In this document: positions 27,595-37,168 of the stretch, in pieces | Layout: the number at the start of each line of letters is the position of its first letter | Numbering within the stretch: position 1 is the first letter of the stretch | NCBI GenBank assembly: GCA_016124525.1 | Contig: WGNO01000003.1 | Span: 1-64,000 of the forward strand | Reading direction: 5' to 3' | Length of the DNA: 64,000 nt | From: Nostoc sp. RI_552 | GTDB lineage: Bacteria; Cyanobacteriota; Cyanobacteriia; Cyanobacteriales; Nostocaceae | Made by a program: the position numbers and the translations under genes | The notes under the pieces: model-generated | Told to the model about the DNA's origin: nothing | The model's database searches: none | The model's input: the letters and a program-made list of their open reading frames with translations, nothing else

Positions 27595-28905
27595 TTATGA
27601 TGTCATATTTAATTTTCTGAGTCTGGGCTCTATGGTATGGGGATTGACATCAAAGTATTTAGCTGCTTGTTTCATATTAAAAGTCAGTAAGTTATCGTCT
27701 CCTAAACATTGAATGGTTGTGGGTTTATCTACTTTTAGATTTAAAGATTTCATCATTTCTAAAGCAAGGGCTTTAGCTAATAAAGGCGGAACAGAATTTC
27801 CTATTTGTCTAAATCCATGCCATTTTGTCACATGGAATCTAAACCAATCTGGATAAGAATGTAACCGCGCTGCTTCACGCACAGTTATACATCTGGGTCT
27901 GAAGGGATGTATGGGTCGAGGAGAAGTAAAAGCCCCTCGATTACTGGGTGTTCCTGCTCTCAAAGTATTACAAATTCCTTCAGGGTCAAGTTTATGAAAG
28001 CGGCTGATTTTTTCTGTTTTACCACAAGGGGTAGCTGCAAATCTGGTGATAGACTCTGAATTGTGCTTTGTTCTTAAACTGGATGTCAAGATTCTACAGT
28101 CGTAGTGACGTTGATATGAATAGTCATTATCTGTAGCACCAATTCCACGAAGTAGCCAACCATAATCACTGGGCTTACCAAAGTCTGCAATTACCCAATC
28201 ACGTTGATAAAATTCGTCGTATTTTTCTATTTCCGGTAAGTCTTGCAGAGCATCCCAAACTGTGGGAGTTAAGGTCAGTGGCGTAGGTAAGTTGAATTTA
28301 TTTTCTTTAGCGGGTTGAGTAATTGGCTGTGGGTAATTTGGTAATTCTAAGTCATGACGACAACCGAGAATAAATAACCTTTCCCGATTTTTTGGTACTC
28401 CAAAATGAGCAGAGTTTAAAACTTGATATTTTTGATGAAGCTTGTAACCATTGGTGGTAAATATATTAATTATTTTGGCAATAAATTCTTGGTGTTTTTC
28501 TGTTGTCATACCCTTGAAATTTTGCATAACAAAAAACTTAGGCTGTAGTGCTAATACTAATTTAATATAATGAAATACCAGGGAATTTCTAGGGTCTTCA
28601 AAACAATGTTTACCTATAAATGAAAACCCTTGACATGGAGGACCACCAAACACTACATCAATTTCCCTAGGGCCAATAGATGAATTTTCTCTAATTTCTT
28701 GACTGGTAATTTCTTCAACAGGTTTACATAAAATAGTCCAAAAAGGAAAATTAAACTTATGTGTTGCACAGTGGATGGAGTCTATTTCTACAGATACAAG
28801 TACATCAAAACCAGCTTGTTCAAAACCAAGGGTCATCCCACCAGCACCAGCAAATAAATCCACTGCAATCGGTCGTTTTTGAAGATTGTTTTCTATATAA
28901 GTCAT
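27595..28905 (-). CDS. DNA (cytosine-5-)-methyltransferase with altered motif VI
   Basis: The 436-residue protein has C5-methyltransferase motif I (DLFAGAGGMTLGFEQAGF), motif IV with the catalytic cysteine (GGPPCQGFS, C91), motif VIII (GVPKNRERLFILG) and motif X (RQIGNSVPPLLAKAL). Motif VI, normally ENV, reads QNF (128-130), replacing the glutamate that assists catalysis. A C-terminal extension (about 395-436, MKQAAKYFDVNPHTIEPRLRK) resembles a helix-turn-helix. No partner restriction gene is intact nearby. It is an orphan or decaying methyltransferase; target site unknown. Confidence 0.88.
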   Translation of the reverse strand: MTYIENNLQKRPIAVDLFAGAGGMTLGFEQAGFDVLVSVEIDSIHCATHKFNFPFWTILCKPVEEITSQEIRENSSIGPREIDVVFGGPPCQGFSFIGKHCFEDPRNSLVFHYIKLVLALQPKFFVMQNFKGMTTEKHQEFIAKIINIFTTNGYKLHQKYQVLNSAHFGVPKNRERLFILGCRHDLELPNYPQPITQPAKENKFNLPTPLTLTPTVWDALQDLPEIEKYDEFYQRDWVIADFGKPSDYGWLLRGIGATDNDYSYQRHYDCRILTSSLRTKHNSESITRFAATPCGKTEKISRFHKLDPEGICNTLRAGTPSNRGAFTSPRPIHPFRPRCITVREAARLHSYPDWFRFHVTKWHGFRQIGNSVPPLLAKALALEMMKSLNLKVDKPTTIQCLGDDNLLTFNMKQAAKYFDVNPHTIEPRLRKLNMTS

Positions 28906-29595
28906 GACACCTCTAATCCAATATTGGAGAGAGACTATTAATCATTTGTGTGTATAGTTACAAAAAACATAGATAAATATCCCATGTCTTTCCTTTGTGG
29001 GGAATAACCCCCAGAGAGGGAATACACACAAAGTTTTGATTATTTCTTCTGCCCAAATTAGCATTCCGTTTCCATAATGGATTTTGACCTATTACTAAAG
29101 TCCTAATGCCACACTCCACTAAATGAGCAATAATTAACCCACTGGCTTTATGGAAATAATCATCTACTGGGAAATTCGGTTTTTTAGTTAAACTCTGTAA
29201 TTATTTAGAAATCTTTTGATGTGCGGGTAGTAAAGATTGTAACTGAGCTTTTCTTTGATTGTCATAACCATTAAAGGTGAAGCCGATACCCTCCATAATA
29301 TTGACGCTGTGTACTTCAACTTAGGAGAACAGAGCAACAAGGCTTGAAATAATACAACCAAGCCCTACCCCTATACCAAGGTGTCGAGGACAAGAGAGGT
29401 GAAGCCCATACTACATACAACATCGGTTTGGCGGAAGATGTCCAGGGGGAAGGTTTAATTGGCTTCACTAGGGGGCTAATGTATGCAGGTTCCCCTCGGT
29501 TGGTGGTGTCTTTGTGGAAGGTTGATGACCAGGCTACTGCTGAGTTAATGCAGGGATTATACACCCAAGTTTTACGCCAGGGTCTACATTTTTTG
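28906..29595. other. 690-bp degraded spacer with tnpB and TPR-CHAT relics
   Basis: No intact gene. The left part, next to the methyltransferase, holds the palindrome TCCAATATTGGA (28917-28928), possibly an operator. Then come a minus-strand tnpB relic (28985-29290) and a plus-strand TPR-CHAT relic (29305-29607). Confidence 0.7.
28985..29290 (-). pseudogene. tnpB (IS200/IS605 OrfB) fragment
   Basis: The minus-strand translation contains DDYFHKASGLIIAHLVE then IRTLVIGQNPLWKRNANLG and RRNNQNFVCIPS, matching the central part of TnpB (helix before RuvC-II, the LVIG.N..WK and NNQ.FV.IP motifs). An in-frame TAA lies near 29200, before FHKAS, and the frame is lost after about 29010. Both ends of the gene are missing, so this is a dead remnant. 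Confidence 0.8.
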
Positions 29596-29607
29596 TCAAT
29601 TCGGTAG
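29305..29607 (+). pseudogene. TPR-CHAT protein remnant
   Basis: The plus-strand frame from 29353 reads YNQALPLYQGVEDKRGEAHTTYNIG, a typical TPR unit, then runs directly into EGLIGFTRGLMYAGSPRLVV and SLWKVDDQATAELM, the C-terminal strand/helix region of CHAT (caspase-like) domains. The catalytic His/Cys region is missing, so an internal deletion joined the TPRs to the CHAT end. Upstream, FNLGEQSNKA is followed by a stop and a frameshift. Its end overlaps the 3' end of lpxB on the other strand. Confidence 0.75.
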
Positions 29608-30756
29608 CATTTGTAAAATTTCTCCAGCCGCGCGATCGCACACTCCCACGTCTCCCAAACATTGCCGCATTTCAGCATAATCTGCCAAAGTTTGCTGACG
29701 ACGCTGAGAATTGAGCAGTAATTCCATTGATTCTTGAATAATATTTTCTGCGGTGGCCTGCTCTTGTAATAACTCTGGAACAATGGGTTTCATCACCACT
29801 AAATTCGGTGGGGAAGCAAACACTATAGACCCTCTGAGAATTTTCCGAGCAATCCAAACAGTAATGGGATTGAGTCGATAAACTACGACTTGTGGGACAT
29901 TTAATAAAGCCAATTCCAGATTCACTGTACCAGATTTACTAATGGCAAAATCAGCTGCGGCAAACACTTCTTTTTGTTGATCAGATACAACTGTCGCCCG
30001 CAAACCATAACTGTGAATTGCCTCTGTAATCGGCTGTCTGTAAGTTTCTAGAGATAAGGGAATCCAAAAGTGAACTTCTGGTAATTGAGCTTGAATAGTT
30101 TGAGCAGCTTGAAAAATCACCGGCAAAAGATATTTTAACTCTTGACGGCGAGAAGCAGGGAGCAGAGCAATGGCTTTTTGTTCTGGGGGAATTTGCAATT
30201 GAGACCGGGCTTGTGAGCGACTGGGAGCATCTTGCATCCGGTCAACTAAGGGATGGCCGACCCAGGTAACTTCTGCCCCATGCTCACGAAAATAACGGGC
30301 TTCTTCTGGGAAGATAGCCAAGAGTTTATCTGTAAAACCAACAATTCGCGATGTATTACTTAGACTAACTGACCAAGCCCATTCTTGGGGAGCGATGTAA
30401 TAAACCACTGGTACTTGTGGTAAATGCTTTCGCATATAAGTACCAATACCTAAGTTAGGCCCCATATAATCAATCAGCACCACTAAGTCAGGGGGATTTT
30501 GTTGTAAAAAAGCCATCCCTCGGCGTTGTACCTTAAGAGTGGGAAAAACATAAGGCAAAGATTCTATCAAACCCATGGAGCCGATACCACTGGTCTTACC
30601 CAAAATAGTGGCTCCTGCGGCGGCCATTTTTTCCCCACCCAGTGCCACAATTTCTAATGGCAAACTCGCCGCCGCAGCCTGACGCTTGATTGCCTCAATC
30701 AGCAATGAGCCTTGCAAATCGCCAGATACCTCACCAGTGCTGATAAATATCCGCAT
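29596..30756 (-). CDS. lpxB: Lipid-A-disaccharide synthase
   Basis: LpxB joins UDP-diacylglucosamine and lipid X to make the lipid A disaccharide. The 386-residue protein starts MRIFISTGEVSGDLQGSLL and contains VLIDYMGPNLGIGTYMR, PQEWAWS and VVYRLNPITVWIARKIL. It is the last gene of the leftward purC-bamA-lpxC-fabZ-lpxA-lpxB block. Its C-terminal codons overlap the plus-strand CHAT relic. Confidence 0.95.
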   Translation of the reverse strand: MRIFISTGEVSGDLQGSLLIEAIKRQAAAASLPLEIVALGGEKMAAAGATILGKTSGIGSMGLIESLPYVFPTLKVQRRGMAFLQQNPPDLVVLIDYMGPNLGIGTYMRKHLPQVPVVYYIAPQEWAWSVSLSNTSRIVGFTDKLLAIFPEEARYFREHGAEVTWVGHPLVDRMQDAPSRSQARSQLQIPPEQKAIALLPASRRQELKYLLPVIFQAAQTIQAQLPEVHFWIPLSLETYRQPITEAIHSYGLRATVVSDQQKEVFAAADFAISKSGTVNLELALLNVPQVVVYRLNPITVWIARKILRGSIVFASPPNLVVMKPIVPELLQEQATAENIIQESMELLLNSQRRQQTLADYAEMRQCLGDVGVCDRAAGEILQMLPN

Positions 30757-30917
30757 TTTATCATTGGTAAAATTTAAGTTTTAACGTTTCAATCCTAGGC
30801 CAACACCATAAACCTTTTTCTTTGTGGGAGTAGGGCGTTGACCCACCTAACATTTTCATAGGCGAAGACCCACGCCGATACTGTCAAATTATACTCTCTA
30901 ACTCCTAACAAATAAGT

Positions 30918-31736
30918 TTAAGACTCATCACTTGGGGCTAATTTTCCCTTTCCTGGAATTAAGCCCCGTCTTCCCGGCATTTGAGAAAGTAGCAAGAAAC
31001 GACGCAGATTTTGCAGTTGTTCCGTATCTCCCAGATGTTCGAGCTGTTCCAAAGCGTCCTTAAAACTTAAACCAGACCGATACAGAAGCCGGAAAGCTTT
31101 TTTGAGAACTTGTAAGTCGTTGGAGTTCATACCCGAACGTTTTAGTCCTACTAAATTTAGAGTTCTTACCCGTGCTGGATTTCCCTCTACTAACATATAG
31201 GGAGGCACATCTCGGTCAATACGTGCCATACCCCCCACCATTGCGTGTTGACCAATGCGAACAAATTGATGCACTCCCAAAACTCCACCCAGCCTGGCGC
31301 GGGACTCTATATGAACATGACCTGCCAATGCCACTGAGTTAGGAATAATTACATAATCTTCAATTACGCAATTGTGAGCTACGTGTACATAAGCCATTAA
31401 TAGATTATTATTGCCTATCACCGTAGCCTCACCCGCACCAGTGGCGCGGTTAATGGTGACATATTCACGAATTGAGTTATTGTCACCAATTTTCACCCAG
31501 GAAGGTTCTCCGACAAACTTGAGATCCTGGGGTTCCATACCAATGGCTGCCCCTGGAAAAATTTGATTTCGCGCCCCTATCTCACAAGGCCCTTCTATAA
31601 CCACATGAGCGCCAATAATTGTTTCTAAGCCCACTTTGACATGGGCTCCAATCACAGCATAAGCACCGACTTGCACCGTTGGGTGGAGTTCCGATTTTGG
31701 ATGAATTACAGCAGTTGGATGAATAAGCGTCTTCAA
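30918..31736 (-). CDS. lpxA: Acyl-ACP--UDP-N-acetylglucosamine O-acyltransferase
   Basis: LpxA catalyses the first step of lipid A synthesis. The 272-residue protein shows left-handed beta-helix hexapeptides (LIHPTAVIHPKSELHPTV, GAHVVIEGPCEIG) and the catalytic region MAYVHVAHNCVIEDYVI, with the active-site histidine. The start is TTG at 31736 (KTLIHPTAVIHP), supported by GGAG about 8 bases upstream; no ATG precedes the conserved N-terminus. Confidence 0.95.
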   Translation of the reverse strand: MKTLIHPTAVIHPKSELHPTVQVGAYAVIGAHVKVGLETIIGAHVVIEGPCEIGARNQIFPGAAIGMEPQDLKFVGEPSWVKIGDNNSIREYVTINRATGAGEATVIGNNNLLMAYVHVAHNCVIEDYVIIPNSVALAGHVHIESRARLGGVLGVHQFVRIGQHAMVGGMARIDRDVPPYMLVEGNPARVRTLNLVGLKRSGMNSNDLQVLKKAFRLLYRSGLSFKDALEQLEHLGDTEQLQNLRRFLLLSQMPGRRGLIPGKGKLAPSDES

Positions 31737-31944
31737 GGGTCAATCTCCAGAACTTTGTTGAAGTGCTGAGTGTGTAAATGTGCAGTTGCCTAAAATGTCG
31801 AGCAAAGCAAGTTATGTGTAAGGGCGGCGAAAGTCAAAAAACGAGGAAATGCTGTAGTGGGTTATTTTTTACGGCTGTTCTTATTTATTTAGGTCTAAGT
31901 CAAGAGTAAATCACGGCTTTACCCATTATTACCACAGCAAGTTT

Positions 31945-32454
31945 TTAGTTAATGAGAGAAAACATTAATTCGCCTTCACTAGCGAGTTGACTGTTCACCT
32001 CAGCACGGGCTTGTACTTTAGCGAAACGACGTTGTTTAATGAACAACAGTTCCACGGTCATCACTAGCTGGTCTCCTGGTAATACTTGCCGACGAAAGCG
32101 CACCTTATCAATACCGGCAAAAACAAATAGTTTATTTTCAAACCCCGGTTGTTGTTTGAGAATAATACCCCCTACCTGTGCCATAGCCTCAACAATTAGC
32201 ACTCCTGGCATCAGTGGTTGTTCCGGGAAATGTCCTTGAAACTGGGGTTCGTTGACGCTGACATTTTTAATGCCTACGGCCAGTTTTCCTGGCACATAGT
32301 CAATTATTTTATCCACCAATAAAAAGGGGTAACGGTGGGGCAGGAGTTTTTGAATTTCTACAGATGAAAATGTGGTTTTAATTTCGGCGTTCTGTTCTGC
32401 GGTAGATGTGGTTACGCTACTATCGGGACTATTCACTTCAGTGACGATGGCCAT
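31945..32454 (-). CDS. fabZ: 3-hydroxyacyl-ACP dehydratase
   Basis: FabZ dehydrates beta-hydroxyacyl-ACP in fatty acid synthesis and competes with LpxA for hydroxyacyl-ACP. The 169-residue protein has [14 protein letters not shown] and the active-site segment [22 protein letters not shown] (His and Glu). The N-terminal ~30 residues, rich in Ser/Thr/Glu, are an extension beyond the fold. It lies between lpxC and lpxA, the common cyanobacterial order. Confidence 0.96.
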   Translation of the reverse strand: MAIVTEVNSPDSSVTTSTAEQNAEIKTTFSSVEIQKLLPHRYPFLLVDKIIDYVPGKLAVGIKNVSVNEPQFQGHFPEQPLMPGVLIVEAMAQVGGIILKQQPGFENKLFVFAGIDKVRFRRQVLPGDQLVMTVELLFIKQRRFAKVQARAEVNSQLASEGELMFSLIN

Positions 32455-32523
32455 TAGGGGTATGTTGATTTTTAATTAATGAAATAAGTAGGCAGGAGTT
32501 CAAACCTGTAACAAATTGAAATT

Positions 32524-33360
32524 TTAGACTTTACTCACTTGCAGTTGTAAAATTTTCCGAGCCAGTTGAATGTGTAAATTATGGCTGGCTTTATATGCTA
32601 AAAAGTGAGCTTGGGGAAAAGTTCCCAATAAACTCAAATCTCCTACTAAATCTAATATTTTATGACGAACTGGTTCATTTTCAAATCTTAGTGGTGGATT
32701 TAGCCAACCTCCATACCCACAAACTAGAGCATTGTTTAAGCTACCACCTTTAATTAAACCTGTTTTTTGTAAGTGTTCAATTTGCTGTAGTAACCCAAAA
32801 GTGCGAGCAGGGGCAATTTCTTCAGCAAAATTGGCACTCAATGACCAACTGTGCCATTGGTTACCAATGGCGGATACTGAAAAATCAATTTCGTAGCTAA
32901 AACGGGTTTTTGATGCTGGAAGGGCGCAAACAAAAGCATCATTGTCATGGATCCATATTGGCTCTTTCACCACCAAAGCAACTGGGTTGCTAATTGCTTG
33001 TGATACCAAGCCCACTTGAGCAATACTGTGTGTCCAAACCTGGGCAGAACCATCTAATAGTGGTACTTCTGAGCCATCAATTTCAATTCTGGCATTATCG
33101 ACACCCATGCCCCCAAGGGCCGCCAATAAATGCTCCACTGTGCGAATACAAACCTCACCCCTACCCAATTGAGTTGAAAGAACAGTTTGATTTACTGCTG
33201 CAACTTGGGCGGGAATGATGGGTAAATCCGGCAAATCCACTCTAACAAAGTAGCGACCACTACCAGCTTCAGCGGGTAAGATGCGTACATGGGTACTCAC
33301 ACCATTATGCAGTCCTACTCCAGATTGGCTGATTTCTGCCGCTATGGTGTGCTGTTGCAT
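32524..33360 (-). CDS. lpxC: UDP-3-O-acyl-N-acetylglucosamine deacetylase
   Basis: LpxC is the zinc-dependent committed step of lipid A synthesis. The 278-residue protein starts [18 protein letters not shown]; the frame is open farther upstream, but this ATG gives the conserved start. It has the metal-binding TVEHLLAAL histidine, [12 protein letters not shown], the [14 protein letters not shown] (H-x3-D) motif and the C-terminal catalytic-histidine region [14 protein letters not shown]. It lies between bamA and fabZ. Confidence 0.95.
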   Translation of the reverse strand: MQQHTIAAEISQSGVGLHNGVSTHVRILPAEAGSGRYFVRVDLPDLPIIPAQVAAVNQTVLSTQLGRGEVCIRTVEHLLAALGGMGVDNARIEIDGSEVPLLDGSAQVWTHSIAQVGLVSQAISNPVALVVKEPIWIHDNDAFVCALPASKTRFSYEIDFSVSAIGNQWHSWSLSANFAEEIAPARTFGLLQQIEHLQKTGLIKGGSLNNALVCGYGGWLNPPLRFENEPVRHKILDLVGDLSLLGTFPQAHFLAYKASHNLHIQLARKILQLQVSKV

Positions 33361-33837
33361 GAGGTAAAAGTTAGTATATTTTGATTTGTATGATTCATAG
33401 GACTGCAAAATGCAACTGCCAGCCCCCAATGGAAATAGTATTGAGGAAAACGTAACAATTAGCAAGGGCTTAATGCCCCTTCACAGAGGTGGGTTTTTTA
33501 CAGAGAGATTTATAACAGGGCTAGACTTGGCAGACAAGGAAGGAAAGTGGACAGGGAAGAAGAAGCAAGAAAAATTAAAACCCATATTAAATGATTGTGA
33601 ATTAGAAGCGGCAGAAACCCAAGTCGGACTGAAATTGGCAATGAAATGTGAGCTATCACCTAACGCATCTGTCTTTACCGGAAGTGACAGGTTTGGCAAC
33701 TTGGAGTTTTGGAATGGTAATGACAGGCTCAAATCAAAAATAATTACCAAAAACCATTACCAAAAACAATTAAAGAGACGCTTCTTGAAACGTCTCTACT
33801 TTTTTGTACATTCTTGTCAAAGATGACCAATGAGGAC
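33361..33837. other. 477-bp bamA-lpxC spacer, no convincing gene
   Basis: A 138-codon plus-strand frame (33410-33826) and a 90-codon minus-strand frame have no family resemblance and unusual lysine-rich composition; I do not call them. A hairpin just past bamA (33774-33797) suggests that transcription from bamA may stop here and that lpxC has its own promoter. Confidence 0.5.
33774..33803 (-). terminator. Hairpin downstream of bamA
   Basis: AGAGACG (33774-33780) and CGTCTCT (33791-33797) pair across a 10-base loop, about 40 bp after the bamA stop. On the plus strand the stem is followed by ACTTTTTT, so a bidirectional terminator shape is present. The arms resemble the AGACG...CGTCT palindrome at 11678, so it may also be a dispersed repeat. 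Confidence 0.55.
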
Positions 33838-36084
33838 TTAGAACCTTTCCCCAATGCCAAAATTGATGCGACTATCACCATCATTGTTAATGCCATAGTC
33901 AATACGAATGGGCCCTAATGGCGATTGGACACGCACACCCAAGCCATAGCCGTAGCCACTACCGTTTTTGTTGAGTACGTCGGCGGCTTTAGTTGTAGTT
34001 CCTAAATCACTACCGACATCAAAAAACATTGCCCCACTGACTACTGAGAACACAGGGAAGCGATATTCAACAGATGCTTGTAGGTAACTACGTCCACTGG
34101 TTAAAGCTCCTTCTTCGTAACCCCGAACCGAGTTGCTACCACCAAGGGTAAAAGCTTCATAGGGAGGTAGGTCACCTAGAACTGTACCGCCTTGCAGGTT
34201 GAATGCCAGAGTTTGTGCCCCCGGAGCAAAATTAGTAAACTTAACTGGTATGTATTGACTATAACTACCGCGTAATCGAGTCAGGAAAATATTACCTAGT
34301 CCTAAAGGTACAGATTGGTCAACCCCAAAACGCAAAAAAGAACCCGTAGTTGTTTGCAAAGGGTTATTACGGAGGTCCCGCTGGGCCCCTAGTTGTAATA
34401 ACATTAAATCATCTTCACCTTCCCCTGAGAAGGTGAGTGGCACTTGTTCTCCGGGGGATCCATTTTGGAACACGGCTCCTTGTGGTGTGAGATTACCATC
34501 GGCATCACGGGCAGAAACTCGCTGATATTGTAATCCTGCTGAAGCAGTCCATTGCGATCTTTCATAGGGATTAGGAGATAATGGACGGGTAAAAGTGACA
34601 CCACCACCAAGGCGAAGAACACGGGGGCGATCGCCTTCCGGCTCTCCTGGTTGAAATGTCCTAATCTCATTATCCTGTCCATCAAAAACCAATGAGATGG
34701 AACTGCGGCGAAACAGATTAGTTGTATAAGAAGTTCTATAGGGGTCTCCTGCGATCCAGGGGTCTGTAAACCGGAGGTCAAACAGCAGTTCCCGTTGTCC
34801 CAATTGTACTTCTGCTCCTAGGTTTTGATTTCTTCCCCCCAGGTTTTGTTGCTGATAACTCACAGTACCAAATAGTCCACTGGCAGAACTGAACCCAGCT
34901 CCCGCCGCAATTGAACCAGTACTACGTTCGGTGACATTGACGATGACATCAACTTTTGTGGGGTCTGTACCGGGATCAAGGGATACATTGACATCTTCAA
35001 ATAGCCCCAATGAAAATAACCTTTGTAAGTCTTTTTGTACTATGTTGCGGTTAAATACATCTTTTGGACTTAACTCTAATTCTCGCTGAATTATGTATTC
35101 CTGTGTTTGACCCTGAATTGGTTCTCCTTTCTCGTCTGTGTCCCGACCTTCGCGATCGCGAAACCGCACTTTAATATTTTCCACCACACCCTCGGCTACT
35201 TCCAGGGTAACAACCCCGGTTTGCGAGACTTGTGGTGAGCCGACGACGTTTGCTAGTACGTAACCTTTTTCTTGATATTTTTCGGTTAACTTTTTGATAC
35301 CTTCTTGCAATTCCCGCAGGTTGAGGATTTGACCATATTGCTCACGAAAAACTTCATCCACAGTACTAGGAAGTAATACAGAAGGAACATCAGTTCCCGG
35401 ATTAGCTTGTACTTCTACTTTCGTCAGGACTGGGTTGGGCTGGACGATAAAGTTCACCCGCACACCCAAAGGTGTATCCTCTGGTACTGCTTGAACGTTG
35501 GCGAAGAAGCCAGTGGCAAAGATGGCGTTGATATCTTGTTGCAATTGAGAGCGGGTTGTTATCCGACCTGGTTGAGTACGAATTACTCTGTAAACTTGAT
35601 TTTCCAATTCCGGTGACAGTTGTCCTTGTTCAGGTTTGACAAGTACTTCTGATACCAACACCCGACGTTCATCGCCATTGGGTGTAGGGTTGGGAGTGTT
35701 GGGATTTTGTTGATTGGGGGTAGTTTCAGGTGTCGGTGAGGTACTCCCCTGGCCAAGGACTGGAGGTATTTCGGAAACCGAATTAAGCTTTTGAGTGAGG
35801 AAATTTGAGGCTGTCTCAGAGGTTTGGGCAATTGGCGGCGTTGTCAAGGTGGGGATTACCACCTTTGATGTTGTCTTCTCCCCTGATTGTCCTGGAAAAA
35901 CTTTGACAAGGGATTGAACCTTTGTGGAGTTGGAATGAAATTCAAATTCCAAATTTTCACTTTCAGGTGTGAAAACCCCTGGAATCTGTTCTGAACTATT
36001 AATAGTTTGGGCATTGCCACTGAGGGAACCGCCTAGGGGTGCTGCAATTGCTACGGCCATTACCCATACAGGAGTTAAACGCAT
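33838..36084 (-). CDS. bamA: BamA/Omp85 outer membrane assembly protein
   Basis: Omp85 proteins insert beta-barrel proteins into the outer membrane. The 748-residue precursor starts at ATG 36084 with AGAGGA upstream and a signal peptide (MRLTPVWVMAVAIAAPLGG, cleavage near GNAQT); a GTG nine codons upstream is less likely. A low-complexity Pro/Asn/Thr linker (about 90-140) precedes about three POTRA domains (about 140-410) and a C-terminal barrel (about 420-748) ending INFGIGERF, with the aromatic C-terminal residue expected of barrel proteins. NSVRGYEEG is the conserved L6-loop VRGY motif. Confidence 0.93.
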   Translation of the reverse strand: MRLTPVWVMAVAIAAPLGGSLSGNAQTINSSEQIPGVFTPESENLEFEFHSNSTKVQSLVKVFPGQSGEKTTSKVVIPTLTTPPIAQTSETASNFLTQKLNSVSEIPPVLGQGSTSPTPETTPNQQNPNTPNPTPNGDERRVLVSEVLVKPEQGQLSPELENQVYRVIRTQPGRITTRSQLQQDINAIFATGFFANVQAVPEDTPLGVRVNFIVQPNPVLTKVEVQANPGTDVPSVLLPSTVDEVFREQYGQILNLRELQEGIKKLTEKYQEKGYVLANVVGSPQVSQTGVVTLEVAEGVVENIKVRFRDREGRDTDEKGEPIQGQTQEYIIQRELELSPKDVFNRNIVQKDLQRLFSLGLFEDVNVSLDPGTDPTKVDVIVNVTERSTGSIAAGAGFSSASGLFGTVSYQQQNLGGRNQNLGAEVQLGQRELLFDLRFTDPWIAGDPYRTSYTTNLFRRSSISLVFDGQDNEIRTFQPGEPEGDRPRVLRLGGGVTFTRPLSPNPYERSQWTASAGLQYQRVSARDADGNLTPQGAVFQNGSPGEQVPLTFSGEGEDDLMLLQLGAQRDLRNNPLQTTTGSFLRFGVDQSVPLGLGNIFLTRLRGSYSQYIPVKFTNFAPGAQTLAFNLQGGTVLGDLPPYEAFTLGGSNSVRGYEEGALTSGRSYLQASVEYRFPVFSVVSGAMFFDVGSDLGTTTKAADVLNKNGSGYGYGLGVRVQSPLGPIRIDYGINNDGDSRINFGIGERF

Positions 36085-36235
36085 TTTATTTAAATTCCTC
36101 TTCACATCCACACACCATCACAAGGCAATTATGGTCTTTAGCAAAAGATATCAGGTCAAAATAAAGTTTTTACTATTGCCTATTTACTTAATCAGTTCAA
36201 AGACATCAGTGAAAATCAACTTTGTTTTGACAAAT

Positions 36236-36973
36236 TTAAGTTTTACTTTCTACTGCTTGTAGCACTCGTTGTAAAACTTCTTGGTAAGCATTCTCTACAT
36301 TCCCCAAGTCCCGACGGAAGCGGTCTTTATCCATAACCCGCTCTTGGGGGTCTGCTTCCGCTGTATTCCACAAACGGCAAGTATCAGGGCTAATTTCATC
36401 CGCCAAGATGATCTGCTGTTGTGAGTCCAAACCAAATTCTAGTTTAAAATCCACTAGGGTAATGCCACACTGCTGCCAAAAGCCACCCATAAACTCGTTG
36501 ACCTGCAATGCAAGATGATGAATGGTATCTAGTTGTTCCGGTGTTGCTAGTTCTAGCAGAAATAAGCGATCGCGTGTTAACAGTGGATCTCCTAATTGGT
36601 CGTTTTTGTAATAAAACTCTACCAAAGGTTGTTTGAGAACTGTGCCCAACGGTAATCCTGTTTGCTGACACAGACTACCAGCCGCAATATTTCTGACAAC
36701 TACTTCTAGTGGCAAAATCTTGACAGCCTTGACTCGCATTTGATGCGGTTGAGGCGTGTCAATATAGTGTGTTTTTATACCATGGGCTTCTAGCTGCTGA
36801 AATAGCTGGCTAGAAATGCTACAGTTAATTTTTCCTTTGTCGATAATACTGCCACGTTTCTGGGCATTAAAAGCAGTGGCATCGTCTTTGAAATCAGCCA
36901 ACAAGACTTCTGGATCGTCTGTTGTATAAAGAATTTTAGCTTTGCCTTCGTAAGCTTTGGAATAAACAGACAT
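36236..36973 (-). CDS. purC: Phosphoribosylaminoimidazole-succinocarboxamide synthase
   Basis: PurC (SAICAR synthase) condenses CAIR with aspartate in purine synthesis. The 245-residue protein has YEGKAKILYTTDDP, DKGKINCSISSQLFQQLE, VVVRNIAAGS and the ILADEISPDTCRLWN active-site region. The ATG at 36973 (MSVYSKAYEGKAK) is chosen over an in-frame TTG three codons upstream. It precedes bamA in the leftward block. Confidence 0.95.
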   Translation of the reverse strand: MSVYSKAYEGKAKILYTTDDPEVLLADFKDDATAFNAQKRGSIIDKGKINCSISSQLFQQLEAHGIKTHYIDTPQPHQMRVKAVKILPLEVVVRNIAAGSLCQQTGLPLGTVLKQPLVEFYYKNDQLGDPLLTRDRLFLLELATPEQLDTIHHLALQVNEFMGGFWQQCGITLVDFKLEFGLDSQQQIILADEISPDTCRLWNTAEADPQERVMDKDRFRRDLGNVENAYQEVLQRVLQAVESKT

Positions 36974-37168
36974 GATACTCAAGTTTTCGGCAGTGGGCTA
37001 TTTTCGCCGTTTCAGGCCTAACTATTTTATCTTTAGTTATTGAATATCCGCCATTGGCAGTGAGTTGGCTATGGTTTCTTGGCTGATATCCAGTACGTAT
37101 CAAAGGATGAGGGCAGAGGCTAGGGAGCGATGATCTAACAAAATCGTGTTGCTCCCTAGTTAAGTTAG

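Noticed and set aside
29316-29783. Minus-strand 155-codon frame overlapping lpxB 3' end
   Set aside because: It is antisense to the TPR-CHAT relic and out of frame with lpxB; no homology seen.
33410-33826. 138-codon plus-strand open frame in the bamA-lpxC spacer
   Set aside because: Lysine-rich, no recognisable domain, no ribosome binding site, and it crosses the hairpin downstream of bamA; likely chance.
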